Below, piece by piece: positions 45,246 through 54,524 of a stretch of DNA of 64,000 nucleotides; positions within the stretch are counted from its first letter, which is position 1, and every line of letters starts with the position of its first letter. The position numbers and the translations under genes were made by a program. The stretch comes from Paenibacillus sp. FSL H8-0548 (GTDB lineage: Bacteria; Bacillota; Bacilli; Paenibacillales; Paenibacillaceae): NCBI RefSeq assembly GCF_038630985.1, contig NZ_CP152049.1, positions 4,049,501-4,113,500 on the forward strand, written 5' to 3'. The notes beneath the pieces are model-generated. The model saw only the letters and a list, made by a program, of their open reading frames with translations, ran no database searches and was not told the origin of the DNA.

Positions 45246-46546
45246 TAGTTCTGCAGCAAGCGCTCGAAGCTCGCTTGAGCCTCATAGCGGATTTTCTCCT
45301 CGTCAAGTAACGTGCACTCGCCATTTTTCAATACCTGCTGTCCATTCACCCACACATGCTTAACATCTCTGCCCGAGCCTGAATAAACCAAATGGGAGAT
45401 CATATCCGTCTTAGGATAAAAATGCGGCTGCTCGATATCAATAGCTATAAAGTCAGCCTTCATGCCTGCCTTCAAGCTTCCGAGATTGTCCTGCTGCCAA
45501 ACCGATTTTGCCCCATAAACGGTACCCATTTTTAACGCTTCTAGAGCGGGAATAGTTGTAGGGTCTCCGGAAACACCTTTATGCAGCAGCGCAGCAAAAC
45601 GAATTTCTTCAAATAAATCCAAATTATTGTTGCTGGCAACGCTGTCTGTACCAAGGGAAACGGTAACTCCAGCACGAAGTAAATCAGGTACACGCGCTAC
45701 ACCGCTTGCAAGCTTAAGGTTGCTTACAGGATTATGAGATACGGCAACATTTTTAGCGGCAAGAATCTCAATTTCTTCATCATTTAAATGAACAGCGTGA
45801 GCAACCAAGCTGGGACGAGAGAAGAATCCTAGGCGATCCAAATGCTCAACCGGACGAACACCGTAATCACGAACATTTTGCTCGACTTCAAATAATGTTT
45901 CAGACATATGAGTATGCAGCGGTAAATTGTAATCATGTGCCGCTTGAACGAAACGTTCGATGTACTCTGGCGGACATGTATACGGAGCATGAGGCGAAAT
46001 CATCGTTGTAATCCGGCCATCAGCCTTCCCGTTCCAATCGCGTGCGAATGCAATTGCCTCTGAAAGCTTGGCATCTTGAATTTCCTTAGAACATAGACCG
46101 ATTACACCTCTAGTTAGAACGCCGCGAATTCCGCTTTGCTCAACCATCTGTGCAACCTGGTCCATCCGATCATACATATCAACAAAAGCCGTAGTCCCTG
46201 AACGCAGCATTTCAACAATCGCAAGAGCGCTTCCTGCACGAGTGTCTTGATCAACATATTTCCCTTCCATCGGCCACATCTTCTGCTCCAGCCATACTTG
46301 AAGGTTTAGATCATCCGAATAGCCACGCAGCAAACTCATCGCCGCATGTCCATGTGTATTAATAAGACCAGGCATAAAAGCAAGCTTGCTTCCGTCAATC
46401 TTCAGAACCCCTTCTGAAAGTTCTGTCGGCGCATCCGTTCCTATGTATGTGATACGGTCATTCGTCACAACCATATGTCCCTTAAATGAAGGCTTTGCGT
46501 CATCCATCGTTACAAAAAATCCATTTTCAATCCAAATCTGACTCAT
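45245..46546 (-). CDS. mtaD: 5-methylthioadenosine/S-adenosylhomocysteine deaminase
   Basis: Amidohydrolase of 433 residues. The metal-binding signature is NTHGHAAMSLLRG near the N-terminus, with HTHMSET and HAVHL further on and LGTDSVASNNNLDLFEE supplying the catalytic aspartate. It deaminates SAH, MTA or related adenosyl compounds. This gives a link to the mtn genes 10 kb away and suggests that MTA can be deaminated as well as salvaged. GGGAG precedes the start. It overlaps the end of rex by 20 bases. Confidence 0.9.
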   Translation of the reverse strand: MSQIWIENGFFVTMDDAKPSFKGHMVVTNDRITYIGTDAPTELSEGVLKIDGSKLAFMPGLINTHGHAAMSLLRGYSDDLNLQVWLEQKMWPMEGKYVDQDTRAGSALAIVEMLRSGTTAFVDMYDRMDQVAQMVEQSGIRGVLTRGVIGLCSKEIQDAKLSEAIAFARDWNGKADGRITTMISPHAPYTCPPEYIERFVQAAHDYNLPLHTHMSETLFEVEQNVRDYGVRPVEHLDRLGFFSRPSLVAHAVHLNDEEIEILAAKNVAVSHNPVSNLKLASGVARVPDLLRAGVTVSLGTDSVASNNNLDLFEEIRFAALLHKGVSGDPTTIPALEALKMGTVYGAKSVWQQDNLGSLKAGMKADFIAIDIEQPHFYPKTDMISHLVYSGSGRDVKHVWVNGQQVLKNGECTLLDEEKIRYEAQASFERLLQN

Positions 46547-47183
46547 TGTTCAGCTCTCCCTCTCTCACTAAATAATATGCCAAGCTAAGTAATTCCTTCG
46601 TAAAATCGGCATTTTGTATTCTGATTTCGTCCGGTACGCGCAAAATAGCAGGTGCAAAATTAAGTATCCCTTCCACACCTGCATTTACGAACTGATTCGC
46701 AACACTTTGCGCCTCATGAGCGGGCACAGTAATAATGCCTATGCGAATTTTCTGCTCAGAAACCGTTTGGATTAACGCACTCATGGGTTGAACCGTCAAA
46801 TTATTAATACTCGATCCGATCTTGTCTGGATGATCGTCGAATACAGCCGTAATTTGCATATTATCTTTCGAATATTTATTATAATTGCACAAAGCGTGAC
46901 CAAGGTTGCCGGCCCCTACCAAAGCAACCTTGATTGTCCGATCAACCTTTAATATTTGACGAATCTTCTCGATCAGATATACGACATCATATCCTACGCC
47001 CTTACGGCCAAACTCGCCAAAATAGGCAAGGTCCTTCCTAATTTGAGCGGGATTCAAATCAAGCTTAACGCCTAGATCCTGTGAAGAAATGGTTTGAATT
47101 TCACGACTATGCATTTCGTTTAATACTTGAAGATAAATCGGCAGCCTTCTCACAACAGCCTCCGATATTTTCGTCTGCTTCAT
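46527..47183 (-). CDS. rex: Redox-sensing transcriptional repressor
   Basis: NADH-responsive repressor of fermentation and respiration genes, 218 residues. The N-terminal winged helix has the recognition region LDLNPAQIRKDLAYFGEFG. The Rossmann domain has VALVGAGNLGHAL, and the C-terminal helix VREGE swaps between subunits. It overlaps dinG by 4 bases and mtaD by 20 bases, so it is embedded in the dinG-tseB transcript. ackA and the hydroxyacyl-CoA dehydrogenase at 40-42 kb are plausible targets, but no clear Rex box was found. Confidence 0.95.
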   Translation of the reverse strand: MKQTKISEAVVRRLPIYLQVLNEMHSREIQTISSQDLGVKLDLNPAQIRKDLAYFGEFGRKGVGYDVVYLIEKIRQILKVDRTIKVALVGAGNLGHALCNYNKYSKDNMQITAVFDDHPDKIGSSINNLTVQPMSALIQTVSEQKIRIGIITVPAHEAQSVANQFVNAGVEGILNFAPAILRVPDEIRIQNADFTKELLSLAYYLVREGELNNESDLD

Positions 47184-50086
47184 CGTTTATCCTCCTCTAC
47201 ACTGGACGCTTCCTTTATGCTTAGCGGTTCAGCATGATTTCCGTCCGAAAGCCATTCCCGCATTCGCAGCACCATTTGATCACTATGCATCGTTTCGATT
47301 TTGGGACCAGGCAAAGAATACAGGAAGTGCTTTCCATAAAAAGTATCAATAATTCTAGTATCATAAATAATAACGATGCCTTTATCCTGCGTTGTCCGCA
47401 CTAATCTCCCAAAGCCTTGCTTAAAGCGAATGACAGCTTGTGGGATGGACAGCTTCATGAAAGGATTTTGCTTTTGCCGCTGAAGCATCTCTGCCTTCGC
47501 CTCTACTAATGGATGATTCGGCGGTTGGAATGGCAGCCTGACAATAGCTAAACAAATTAGCGCTTCTCCTGGAATATCTACGCCCTCCCAGAAGCTGCTC
47601 GTGCCAAGCAGTACCGATTCCGGCGTTTGTCTAAAACGTCTTGTAAGCTTTGTCCGATTTCCGCTGTCGATACCTTGACCCAAAACTTGAATGCCTGCCA
47701 TGCTCAGCTTCTCTTTAAGCGGTTCGTAAACCTGCTTGAGCATACGATAGGAAGTGAACAGCACAAGCATTCTGCCTTTCGTTTCCTTAGCGGAGTCTGC
47801 AAGAGAATTTACGAGCATTTCCATATACTTGTCATCTACAGCCGCTCCCTTTAAGATAGGGAAGTTTCTTGGAATGACGACAAGCGCTTGTTCTCTATAA
47901 TTAAAGGGAGATGGCAGCTGCACTGTTTTTAATCTCCCCAGCTCTTCATACCCTACTAATCCAAGCTGCTCTGCTGCATATTGAAATGATTTTTGAACGG
48001 TTAGCGTTGCAGACGTTAGAACGATGCTTTCCTTGACGTCGAAAAAGTACTTTTGTAGCTGAGCACTAACGTCTACAGGAACACCATACAATTGCACCGA
48101 ACGGTAGCGATACACATTGTTCGCTTCAATCCAAAAAACAGAATCCGCGAGGTCAAGCTTAATAAACGTGCGCAGCTCATCCTTAAGACGTGATAAATCA
48201 CGAGTTGCACCGTTTAGATCGGTAATAATCGCTTGAATGCTCGTATCATCAACACGATCCTTAATGTCGGTTACCATTTTATCCACGGTTCGGATTACCC
48301 GATTAAGCTCGGTATGAAGATTGCCTTCAACTGTTACTCCATCTTCCCAGCTTGCTGGCAGCTCGTTCTTCTTCAAGCGGCATACAGACTGTCCGTTTTC
48401 CGTAGGGCCATCGGATGAGGTAGAGGTAAAGCTATAAAACATCTCGAAGAGCTTATCCCAATGCTCCTTGATTTCTTGGAAAATAGGAATTACGGTATCA
48501 ATGGTTTCCAGCCATGAAGCTTGATGCGCATCATCCTCGTACATAAGCTTCTGACGCAGTGCTGGCAGCAGCCCTGAGCGGTTATCTTTAAATAACCGAA
48601 CAACCGCTTGAGTCAGCGTAAAATAATTAATTTGCATGCCAAGATGTTTACCGGCAACTTCTTCAACATGATGTGCTTCATCAATAATGAGATGTGTGTA
48701 TGCAGGAAGTAATCGATGATCGGCTTGAATGTCTGTGAACAGCATCGAATGATTCGTAATCGTAACATCTGCGATATTCGATTCATGCTTCGCTCTGTGG
48801 TAGAAGCATCTCTTGAACCATGGACAGGCTCTGTTTAGGCAAGAATCGGTATCACTCGCAACCGTCGACCAAAAATCAGCCCCTTTGTTGCCAAAGTTCA
48901 GCTCCTCCTGATCTCCCGTCTCCGTTTCACCTAGCCATACGACCATTTGCGCAGCCGTAACCGTGTCTTCAATCGGAGACACTAAATCCTTCGTATTAAT
49001 TTTCCCCTCAAACTTACGCAGACATAAGTAATTCCCTCTGCCTTTAAATATGGACGCTTTGAACTCAAAAGGCAAAATTTCTTCAAGCAAGGGCAGGTCA
49101 CGCTGACGAAGCTGCTCCTGCAAATTGATGGTATGAGTGCTGACTACGACTTTTTTCCCGTTCTGGATTCCGTAATATAACGCGGGGATCAAATAGCCGA
49201 GCGATTTCCCTGTGCCTGTACCTGCTTCAATAAGCAGATGCTGATTTTGATTGAGAGCACTATAAACTTCTTGAAACATGGCTACTTGTGCTTCTCTTTC
49301 CTCGTAATTCTCAAACTTCTGGAGGAAACGCTCTCTTACGTCAGCCAAATAATTATCAAAGGAGACATCCGTCAGCGGCAAAGCGTTGCTGCTGCCTGAG
49401 CGCGGTGGCTGCTCATCGCTCCATTCCCGAACCTTGAGGGCGAATTGATTAAAGTAATCGTATTCGTTCGATTCGAACACCGTGCTGTACTCCATTTGCT
49501 GCTGAGTATGCTTAATAAACCAGCTAAGGTCACTGCCGTCATCTACAAGCGCAGATAGCCGCTGCAAAGTGAGCAGCGGCATTTTGCGAAGCTTTTTTAC
49601 CGATTCGATCAGCAATAATGCGGTTGCCTTCGCATCGCTGTCGGCACGGTGATGCTGATCATGCGGTATACCGAAAATCTCGGAAACAGCTCCAAGCTGG
49701 TACGTATTTATTGTTGGATATAAAATGCGAAGCAGTTCAATTGTGTCTAGCCTGCGACCAGCAAAGGAACGTTTGCCACAGCGTCCTAGTGCTTGGTTCA
49801 AGAAGCCGGCATCAAAGCCGACATTATGGGCAACGAGCACGGTATCCTCTAACAACGGAACTAACTTCTTTATCACTTCTTTAAGAGTTGGTGCATCCGC
49901 AACGACCGCTTCATCAATGCCCGTTAATTGTGTAATGAAAGCCGGTATCGGGATGTTAGGCCGAACAAAGGAATTAAACGTATCGATAATTTCCAGCTCA
50001 TCGGAAACAATGACAAGCCCAACCTGCAAAATGTCATCCTCCGAGCTATGTCCCGTCGTTTCTAAATCCAATACTGCAAATTTCAT
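47180..50086 (-). CDS. dinG: DinG-family helicase with N-terminal DEDDh exonuclease domain
   Basis: A 968-residue fusion. Residues 1-170 form a DEDDh 3'-5' exonuclease (FAVLDLETTG with Asp7/Glu9; VAHNVGFDAGFL; HHRADSDA). The XPD-like helicase carries EAGTGTGKSLGYL, IIDEAHH and, near the C-terminus, VRFKQGFGRLVRTT. A cysteine set in the arch region, NYLCLRK and CLNRACPWFKRC (x4, x5), equals the Fe-S spacing of E. coli DinG. Thus both nuclease and iron-sulfur helicase parts look intact. It is probably a DNA or RNA processing enzyme at stalled forks. Confidence 0.94.
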   Translation of the reverse strand: MKFAVLDLETTGHSSEDDILQVGLVIVSDELEIIDTFNSFVRPNIPIPAFITQLTGIDEAVVADAPTLKEVIKKLVPLLEDTVLVAHNVGFDAGFLNQALGRCGKRSFAGRRLDTIELLRILYPTINTYQLGAVSEIFGIPHDQHHRADSDAKATALLLIESVKKLRKMPLLTLQRLSALVDDGSDLSWFIKHTQQQMEYSTVFESNEYDYFNQFALKVREWSDEQPPRSGSSNALPLTDVSFDNYLADVRERFLQKFENYEEREAQVAMFQEVYSALNQNQHLLIEAGTGTGKSLGYLIPALYYGIQNGKKVVVSTHTINLQEQLRQRDLPLLEEILPFEFKASIFKGRGNYLCLRKFEGKINTKDLVSPIEDTVTAAQMVVWLGETETGDQEELNFGNKGADFWSTVASDTDSCLNRACPWFKRCFYHRAKHESNIADVTITNHSMLFTDIQADHRLLPAYTHLIIDEAHHVEEVAGKHLGMQINYFTLTQAVVRLFKDNRSGLLPALRQKLMYEDDAHQASWLETIDTVIPIFQEIKEHWDKLFEMFYSFTSTSSDGPTENGQSVCRLKKNELPASWEDGVTVEGNLHTELNRVIRTVDKMVTDIKDRVDDTSIQAIITDLNGATRDLSRLKDELRTFIKLDLADSVFWIEANNVYRYRSVQLYGVPVDVSAQLQKYFFDVKESIVLTSATLTVQKSFQYAAEQLGLVGYEELGRLKTVQLPSPFNYREQALVVIPRNFPILKGAAVDDKYMEMLVNSLADSAKETKGRMLVLFTSYRMLKQVYEPLKEKLSMAGIQVLGQGIDSGNRTKLTRRFRQTPESVLLGTSSFWEGVDIPGEALICLAIVRLPFQPPNHPLVEAKAEMLQRQKQNPFMKLSIPQAVIRFKQGFGRLVRTTQDKGIVIIYDTRIIDTFYGKHFLYSLPGPKIETMHSDQMVLRMREWLSDGNHAEPLSIKEASSVEEDKR

Positions 50087-50102
50087 TTATTCCCCGATCC
50101 TC

Positions 50103-50807
50103 TCACAAACAGCACAGCTCCGTGCTTCCGAAATATAATGATAATTGCTTAGGTGTTTCTTGACATGATTTCAAGTTATTCAGCGGGTCCTTGAAGCTGG
50201 GACAAACCTCATGAGCTTTGCGAAATAGCTGCTCAGCTTGTGCCAAATTCATTCGCACCGCTTGAATGCACCCTAGCGCATTATAGCCCATAGCCAGCCA
50301 TTTGGGAAAGTCCGTTAATGAAATCAACAATTGAAAATGTCGCTGAGCCTCACTCCAATTTTGCAAATGCATATTCGTCATTCCCAAAAACAACCTAGCC
50401 AGATTACATTCCGGTGACTGCATAATAACTACTTGAAATTGCTGCGCTGCATGTGAGAACATAAATAACTTATAATAGCCTTGTCCCTTTGAGATCGTTG
50501 CTGCAAGCTCATCGGTAATTTCCATGTCTGACAAATTGCAAGGTACTGCTTCAACTGCAGGAGGCATACTTTGCTGTGCTGGTACTGAAGCAGCCTCATG
50601 TGCTGATTCAGGCTCACCATGCTCCTCATTGAAATCAGCGTACTTCTCCTCGAATTCAAGCCACTGCTCAATAAACGTATCGCTCATTTTTTTAAGCTCA
50701 AGCATTTGTTCTTTATACTGCTGCCTTTCCATCGTGCCTGCACTTTCATACTGTTCAATAATTTGATTAAGCATGTCATTCATTGATGAGAACATATGCT
50801 GGAACAT
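50103..50807 (-). CDS. TPR-containing protein
   Basis: A soluble protein of about 234 residues. An N-terminal helical part (about 1-60, EQYESAGTMERQQYKEQMLE) should form a coiled coil. A short Ala/Pro-rich linker follows. The C-terminal half has about three TPR-like units (YYKLFMFSHAAQQFQVVIMQ; LQNWSEAQRHFQLLI; RMNLAQAEQLFRKAHEVCP). It probably mediates protein contacts. Start 50807 has AAGGCGGG upstream; an earlier ATG at 50852 has no binding site but is possible. It lies between panD and dinG, where Bacillus has no such gene. Confidence 0.75.
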   Translation of the reverse strand: MFQHMFSSMNDMLNQIIEQYESAGTMERQQYKEQMLELKKMSDTFIEQWLEFEEKYADFNEEHGEPESAHEAASVPAQQSMPPAVEAVPCNLSDMEITDELAATISKGQGYYKLFMFSHAAQQFQVVIMQSPECNLARLFLGMTNMHLQNWSEAQRHFQLLISLTDFPKWLAMGYNALGCIQAVRMNLAQAEQLFRKAHEVCPSFKDPLNNLKSCQETPKQLSLYFGSTELCCL

Positions 50808-50930
50808 ACCGCATCCCGCCTTCGCCATAGAATTAAGGAGTGTTATGTTCATTTTTTGTTATTAAGCTGCTTTTCATACGGCATCCCATTCGTTACATAA
50901 CTCAGGGATTTTTGTTGCCAAATGAGAAAG

Positions 50931-51314
50931 CTATAAAATTACGCCGTGCAGCTCTTTATCTAATTTTTGCAGCGGGCGATTGTTCGCATCAAGAATGGTT
51001 ACGACTGGCTTATGCTCTCTTGCTTCTGCTTCCGTCATCATGGCATAGGAAATAATAATGACTTGATCTCCTGGCTGCACTTGCCTTGCTGCAGCACCAT
51101 TCAAGCAAATGACGCCCGAACCGCGCTCACCCGTAATCACATATGTCTCAAAACGAGCGCCATTATTATTGTTTACGATCTGAACCTTCTCATTTTCCCA
51201 TATGTTAGCGGCATCCATCAAATCCTCATCAATGGTAATGCTGCCTACATAGTTCAAATTCGCTTCTGTTACAGTAGCCCGGTGCAGCTTCGATTTCATC
51301 ATCGTTCTAAACAT
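50931..51314 (-). CDS. panD: Aspartate 1-decarboxylase
   Basis: Pyruvoyl enzyme of 127 residues that makes beta-alanine for pantothenate. The self-cleavage site is Gly24-Ser25 in [10 protein letters not shown]. The conserved N-terminus [18 protein letters not shown] and [20 protein letters not shown] are typical. GGAGG lies nine bases before the start. It overlaps panC by 8 bases and is the last gene of panBCD. Confidence 0.96.
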   Translation of the reverse strand: MFRTMMKSKLHRATVTEANLNYVGSITIDEDLMDAANIWENEKVQIVNNNNGARFETYVITGERGSGVICLNGAAARQVQPGDQVIIISYAMMTEAEAREHKPVVTILDANNRPLQKLDKELHGVIL

Positions 51315-52191
51315 GCAAATTCACCTCCGATGTCTCAATAATTCGGTTATCGATCAGGCGCGTCGCGCCAAATTTCACAGCTAAAGCAAGAATCAATGGC
51401 TGACTGAACGTAGCTATGGCTGAATTAGCGTCAGGCGCTTGCAAGGAAGGATATTTCAGCAATTCAACATAATCGATTTCCGCTTCGCCAGCCTTGCTTA
51501 TTTGTTCCTTCACCAGCGTCTCGAGACGCTCTATAGTCATCTCAGGTTCATTCGCCCACTTCGATGCTTGTTCCAGCGATTTCGATAAGACAACAGCCTG
51601 TACACGCTGCTCTGCATTTAAAAATACGTTTCTTGAGCTTAGCGCAAGTCCATCTGGCTCCCGTATGATTGGACTTGGCACAATTTGAACTGAAAAGTTA
51701 AGATCATTGACCATCTGCTGAATGACAGCTACCTGCTGAGCATCCTTCATGCCAAAATAAGCACGATCTGGTGATACCAGATGGAAGAGCTTGCTTACGA
51801 CCGTTCCAACCCCGTCAAAATGTCCAGGTCTGGAAGCACCGCATAAACGATCTGTTACTTGATTTACGATGACTGATGTTAGCGGCCGCTCTGGATACAT
51901 TTCTTGAACAGATGGAATAAAAACAAGATCGATGCCGCAAGCTTCGGCCAATGCTAAATCGCGCTCCTCGTCTCGTGGATAACGATCCAAATCTTCATTA
52001 GGGCCAAATTGCAGTGGATTGACAAAAATACTAAGCACAGAAATATTATTTTCTGCAGCGGCTTGACGCAGAAGGGAAGCATGGCCTTCATGCAGGAAGC
52101 CCATCGTTGGAACGAAGCCAATCCCTTTATTCTCATTGCGAAAGCTGGACAAGTGCTGTTTCAGCTCATGCTTGGTTCGACAAATGATCAT
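51307..52191 (-). CDS. panC: Pantothenate synthetase
   Basis: ATP-dependent ligase of 294 residues that joins pantoate and beta-alanine. The nucleotide site is [15 protein letters not shown] with the HxGH motif. [19 protein letters not shown], the [13 protein letters not shown] region and RNVFLN match the family. It overlaps panB by 4 bases. Confidence 0.96.
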   Translation of the reverse strand: MIICRTKHELKQHLSSFRNENKGIGFVPTMGFLHEGHASLLRQAAAENNISVLSIFVNPLQFGPNEDLDRYPRDEERDLALAEACGIDLVFIPSVQEMYPERPLTSVIVNQVTDRLCGASRPGHFDGVGTVVSKLFHLVSPDRAYFGMKDAQQVAVIQQMVNDLNFSVQIVPSPIIREPDGLALSSRNVFLNAEQRVQAVVLSKSLEQASKWANEPEMTIERLETLVKEQISKAGEAEIDYVELLKYPSLQAPDANSAIATFSQPLILALAVKFGATRLIDNRIIETSEVNLHV

Positions 52192-53099
52192 AGGAGACGA
52201 GCCTCCGTTTTACTTGGAGCTTTATCCTTTGATTCTTTGCTGTTCTCCTGCTCTTGCGCGGTGCCGTACAGCGTCGGAAAAGCAGCAGTATCAGCTGCAA
52301 ACACATGTTCCTCTGCTGGAAAAGAGCCCTTCTTCACGTCGTCTACATAGGAATGAATGGCATCTCTAATGGTTGTACCGATATCAGCATAGGTTTTCAC
52401 AAACTTTTTCTCAAAATACGGTGATGAATATTGCAATATATCATGATAAACGAGTACTTGGCCATCACAGCCGCGACCCGCGCCTATTCCAATTAACGGA
52501 ATCGTGAGTGCATCACTGATCATCGCTGCAAGCGGCTCTGTCACAAGCTCTAGAACAATACTGAAAGCGCCTGCTTGTTCTAAAGCTTTAGCATCATTAA
52601 TGAGCTTTTCCGCTTCTGCGTCCAGCTTGCCTTGTACTTTGTAGCCTCCAAGCTGGTGTACAGATTGTGGTGTTAGACCGATATGCCCCATTACAGGAAT
52701 TCCAGCCTTCACCAGCGCCTCGACATCAGCAGCAATATCTGCTCCACCTTCAAGCTTAAGCGCCTGAGCTCCGCCTTCTTGCATAATTCTTGCTGCATTG
52801 CGCATCGTTGCTTCTCTTCCAATGCCATAGGTCATAAAAGGCATATCCGCAACGATAAAGGTTTCCCGCGCTCCCCTAGCAACCGCTCTTGTATGATAAA
52901 TAATATCGTCGATCGTCACAGGTATCGTTGTATCATAACCAAGCACAACATTCCCAAGTGAATCGCCAACAAGTATAACGTCAATTCCTGCTTCCTCAGC
53001 GAGCTTAGCTGAAGGATAATCATAAGCTGTCAATACGGAAATCGCATTGCGTTCCTGCTTCATCTTCTTTAATTTTGTAATCGTCAGTCGTTTCCTCAT
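52188..53099 (-). CDS. panB: 3-methyl-2-oxobutanoate hydroxymethyltransferase
   Basis: First pantothenate enzyme (303 residues); it adds hydroxymethyl from methylene-THF to ketoisovalerate. VLTAYDYPSAKLAEEAG, VGDSLGNVVLGYDTT, VMGHIGLTPQS and PLIGIGAGRGCDGQVLV are diagnostic. Start at 53099 has AAGGGG nine bases upstream. Codons upstream in the same frame translate the leader terminator. A candidate attenuator sits 35 bases before the start. The operon order panB-panC-panD is complete. Confidence 0.95.
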   Translation of the reverse strand: MRKRLTITKLKKMKQERNAISVLTAYDYPSAKLAEEAGIDVILVGDSLGNVVLGYDTTIPVTIDDIIYHTRAVARGARETFIVADMPFMTYGIGREATMRNAARIMQEGGAQALKLEGGADIAADVEALVKAGIPVMGHIGLTPQSVHQLGGYKVQGKLDAEAEKLINDAKALEQAGAFSIVLELVTEPLAAMISDALTIPLIGIGAGRGCDGQVLVYHDILQYSSPYFEKKFVKTYADIGTTIRDAIHSYVDDVKKGSFPAEEHVFAADTAAFPTLYGTAQEQENSKESKDKAPSKTEARLL

Positions 53100-53353
53100 C
53101 AGCTTCATCCCCTTTTCAATGATAGGATAAGCACAAAAAAACCTTTTAGCCGCTGCTAAAAAGGTCCCCAAAGCGAAAAGGAAACGTTTGCTTATTGTGC
53201 TTCCTTCTGTCTCGGTCCCTACGGCTCAGAGCAGAGTGTGCATTACCAATCATTCACAAATGTTTAATCATCTCAGTGCAGCTTCGTTAAGAATACCGCC
53301 TGATAACTGTAGTTTAACAAAATTTTAACCATCCGTAAACGGTTGTAATTAAG
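53100..53353 (-). promoter_or_regulatory. panB leader with attenuator; candidate pan-motif RNA
   Basis: No gene fits in this 254-base gap. On the minus strand, upstream of the terminator at 53134-53165, TCTGCTC pairs with GAGACAGA with a single bulged A, enclosing GCCGTAGGGAC. A conserved hairpin with bulged adenosines upstream of pan genes is the published description of the pan motif, but I could not confirm the consensus. The leader makes pantothenate-responsive attenuation plausible. Confidence 0.45.
53134..53165 (-). terminator. Attenuator hairpin in the panB leader
   Basis: On the minus strand ACCTTTTTAGC and GCTAAAAGGT pair over about 10 bp (one unpaired base) and are followed by TTTTTTT. 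It stands 35 bases before the panB ATG and after the birA stop, so it can both end birA transcripts and attenuate panB. Confidence 0.75.
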
Positions 53354-54328
53354 CTATAGAGGTTCGCCCATTTCTGCTGAGAATACAGTCTTAATCGAGC
53401 CATCCGCAAGCTTAACTCTAATTGCTCCACTCTCATCGAGACCAATTGGAATGCCCTCTATATCGCCTTGCGGCGTAATTAGCCGTGTAAGTCTGCCCAA
53501 AGAAACAGACAAAGCTTCCCAAAGAGTTACAATTGGACCAAAGCCTTCGTCTTGATAAAGCCCATAAAGCTGCTCCCATTCCTTCAAAAACTCGATAATA
53601 ACTTCTTCACGCGACCATTTCTGCCCACCGCTAATGCTAAGCGACGTAGCCTTCGCAAGCAGCTCTGCTGGAAAATCAATCTCATCCAAATTAACGCTAA
53701 TCCCAATGCCTGCAACGACATAGCGAAGCCGCTCATCTTCAGCAGCCGATTCAAGCAGAATTCCGCTTATTTTTTTCCCGTCAATGAGCAAATCGTTGGG
53801 CCACTTGATGCCGATTGGCAAGCTGGTTATCCGCTTTAAGCTTCTGCATAACGCAACCGCCGTTACTAATGTAAGCTGTGGCGCAAAATGAATCGGTACC
53901 GTTGGACGCAGCACCATACTCATCCAGACCCCTTTGCCGCGCGGCGAAACCCAGTTTCGTCCCATACGTCCACGGCCACTGACCTGCTGCTCTGCAAGAA
54001 ACAGAGTTCCCTCTTTGGCACCTTCTTCGGCTGCTGCACGCGCGAGGTTTTGCGTAGATTCTACAGTTTCGAAATAATTCAACGAATGGCCGAATACATT
54101 CTCCTGCAAACGACTTGCAAGTGCTTCTACATCTAGAAAATCCGGAACGTTTAAAAGTCGATAGCCAAGCTTTCTTGATGCCTCAAAGTGATAGCCCGCA
54201 GCTTCCAGCTTCCGAATTTGCTTCCAAATTGCAGTTCGGCTTACACCAAGCTCCTGGCTTATTCGCTCGCCCGATACATATTCACCTGTTCGGTTCTCAA
54301 ACAACCGAAGCAATGGCTCGTGATTCAT
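53354..54328 (-). CDS. birA: Bifunctional biotin operon repressor/biotin-protein ligase
   Basis: Enzyme and repressor of 324 residues. The N-terminal winged helix (YVSGERISQELGVSRTAIWKQI) binds DNA. The ligase domain has the biotinoyl-AMP loop SGRGRMGRNW, KWPNDLLIDGKKISGIL and VAGIGISVN. The C-terminal SH3-like domain follows. It biotinylates acyl carboxylases and senses biotin. ATG at 54328 has AGGAGG eight bases upstream; a GTG nine bases earlier is less likely. Between cca and birA lies a tandem repeat array. Confidence 0.95.
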   Translation of the reverse strand: MNHEPLLRLFENRTGEYVSGERISQELGVSRTAIWKQIRKLEAAGYHFEASRKLGYRLLNVPDFLDVEALASRLQENVFGHSLNYFETVESTQNLARAAAEEGAKEGTLFLAEQQVSGRGRMGRNWVSPRGKGVWMSMVLRPTVPIHFAPQLTLVTAVALCRSLKRITSLPIGIKWPNDLLIDGKKISGILLESAAEDERLRYVVAGIGISVNLDEIDFPAELLAKATSLSISGGQKWSREEVIIEFLKEWEQLYGLYQDEGFGPIVTLWEALSVSLGRLTRLITPQGDIEGIPIGLDESGAIRVKLADGSIKTVFSAEMGEPL

Positions 54329-54345
54329 TTTGGTCACCTCCTATA

Positions 54346-54524
54346 GTTTTGCAAAGCAAAACTTACTTCGTAAGCATAAGCTTTGTTTTGCGCAGCAAAA
54401 CTTACTTCGTAAGCATAAGCTTTGTTTTGCAAAGCAAAACTTACTTCGTAAGCATAAGCTTTGTTTTGCAAAGCAAAACTTACTTCGTAAGCATGAACTT
54501 AGTTTTGCGCAGCAAAACTTACTC
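54346..54524. repeat. Tandem array of a 39-bp hairpin-forming unit (4 full copies and a partial)
   Basis: Copies begin at 54346, 54385, 54424, 54463 and (partial) 54502, exactly 39 bases apart. Each holds two palindromes: GTTTTGC-n3-GCAAAAC and CTTAC-TTC-GTAAG. The loop of the first is AAA in copies 1, 3 and 4 and GCA in copies 2 and 5, so the arms are kept while the loop varies. The array fills the cca-birA gap. The cca stop codon lies inside the last copy and the birA ribosome-binding site abuts the first. Confidence 0.95.

Noticed and set aside
54346..54524. CRISPR array
   Set aside because: The 39-bp units are contiguous, with no unique spacers and no cas genes.
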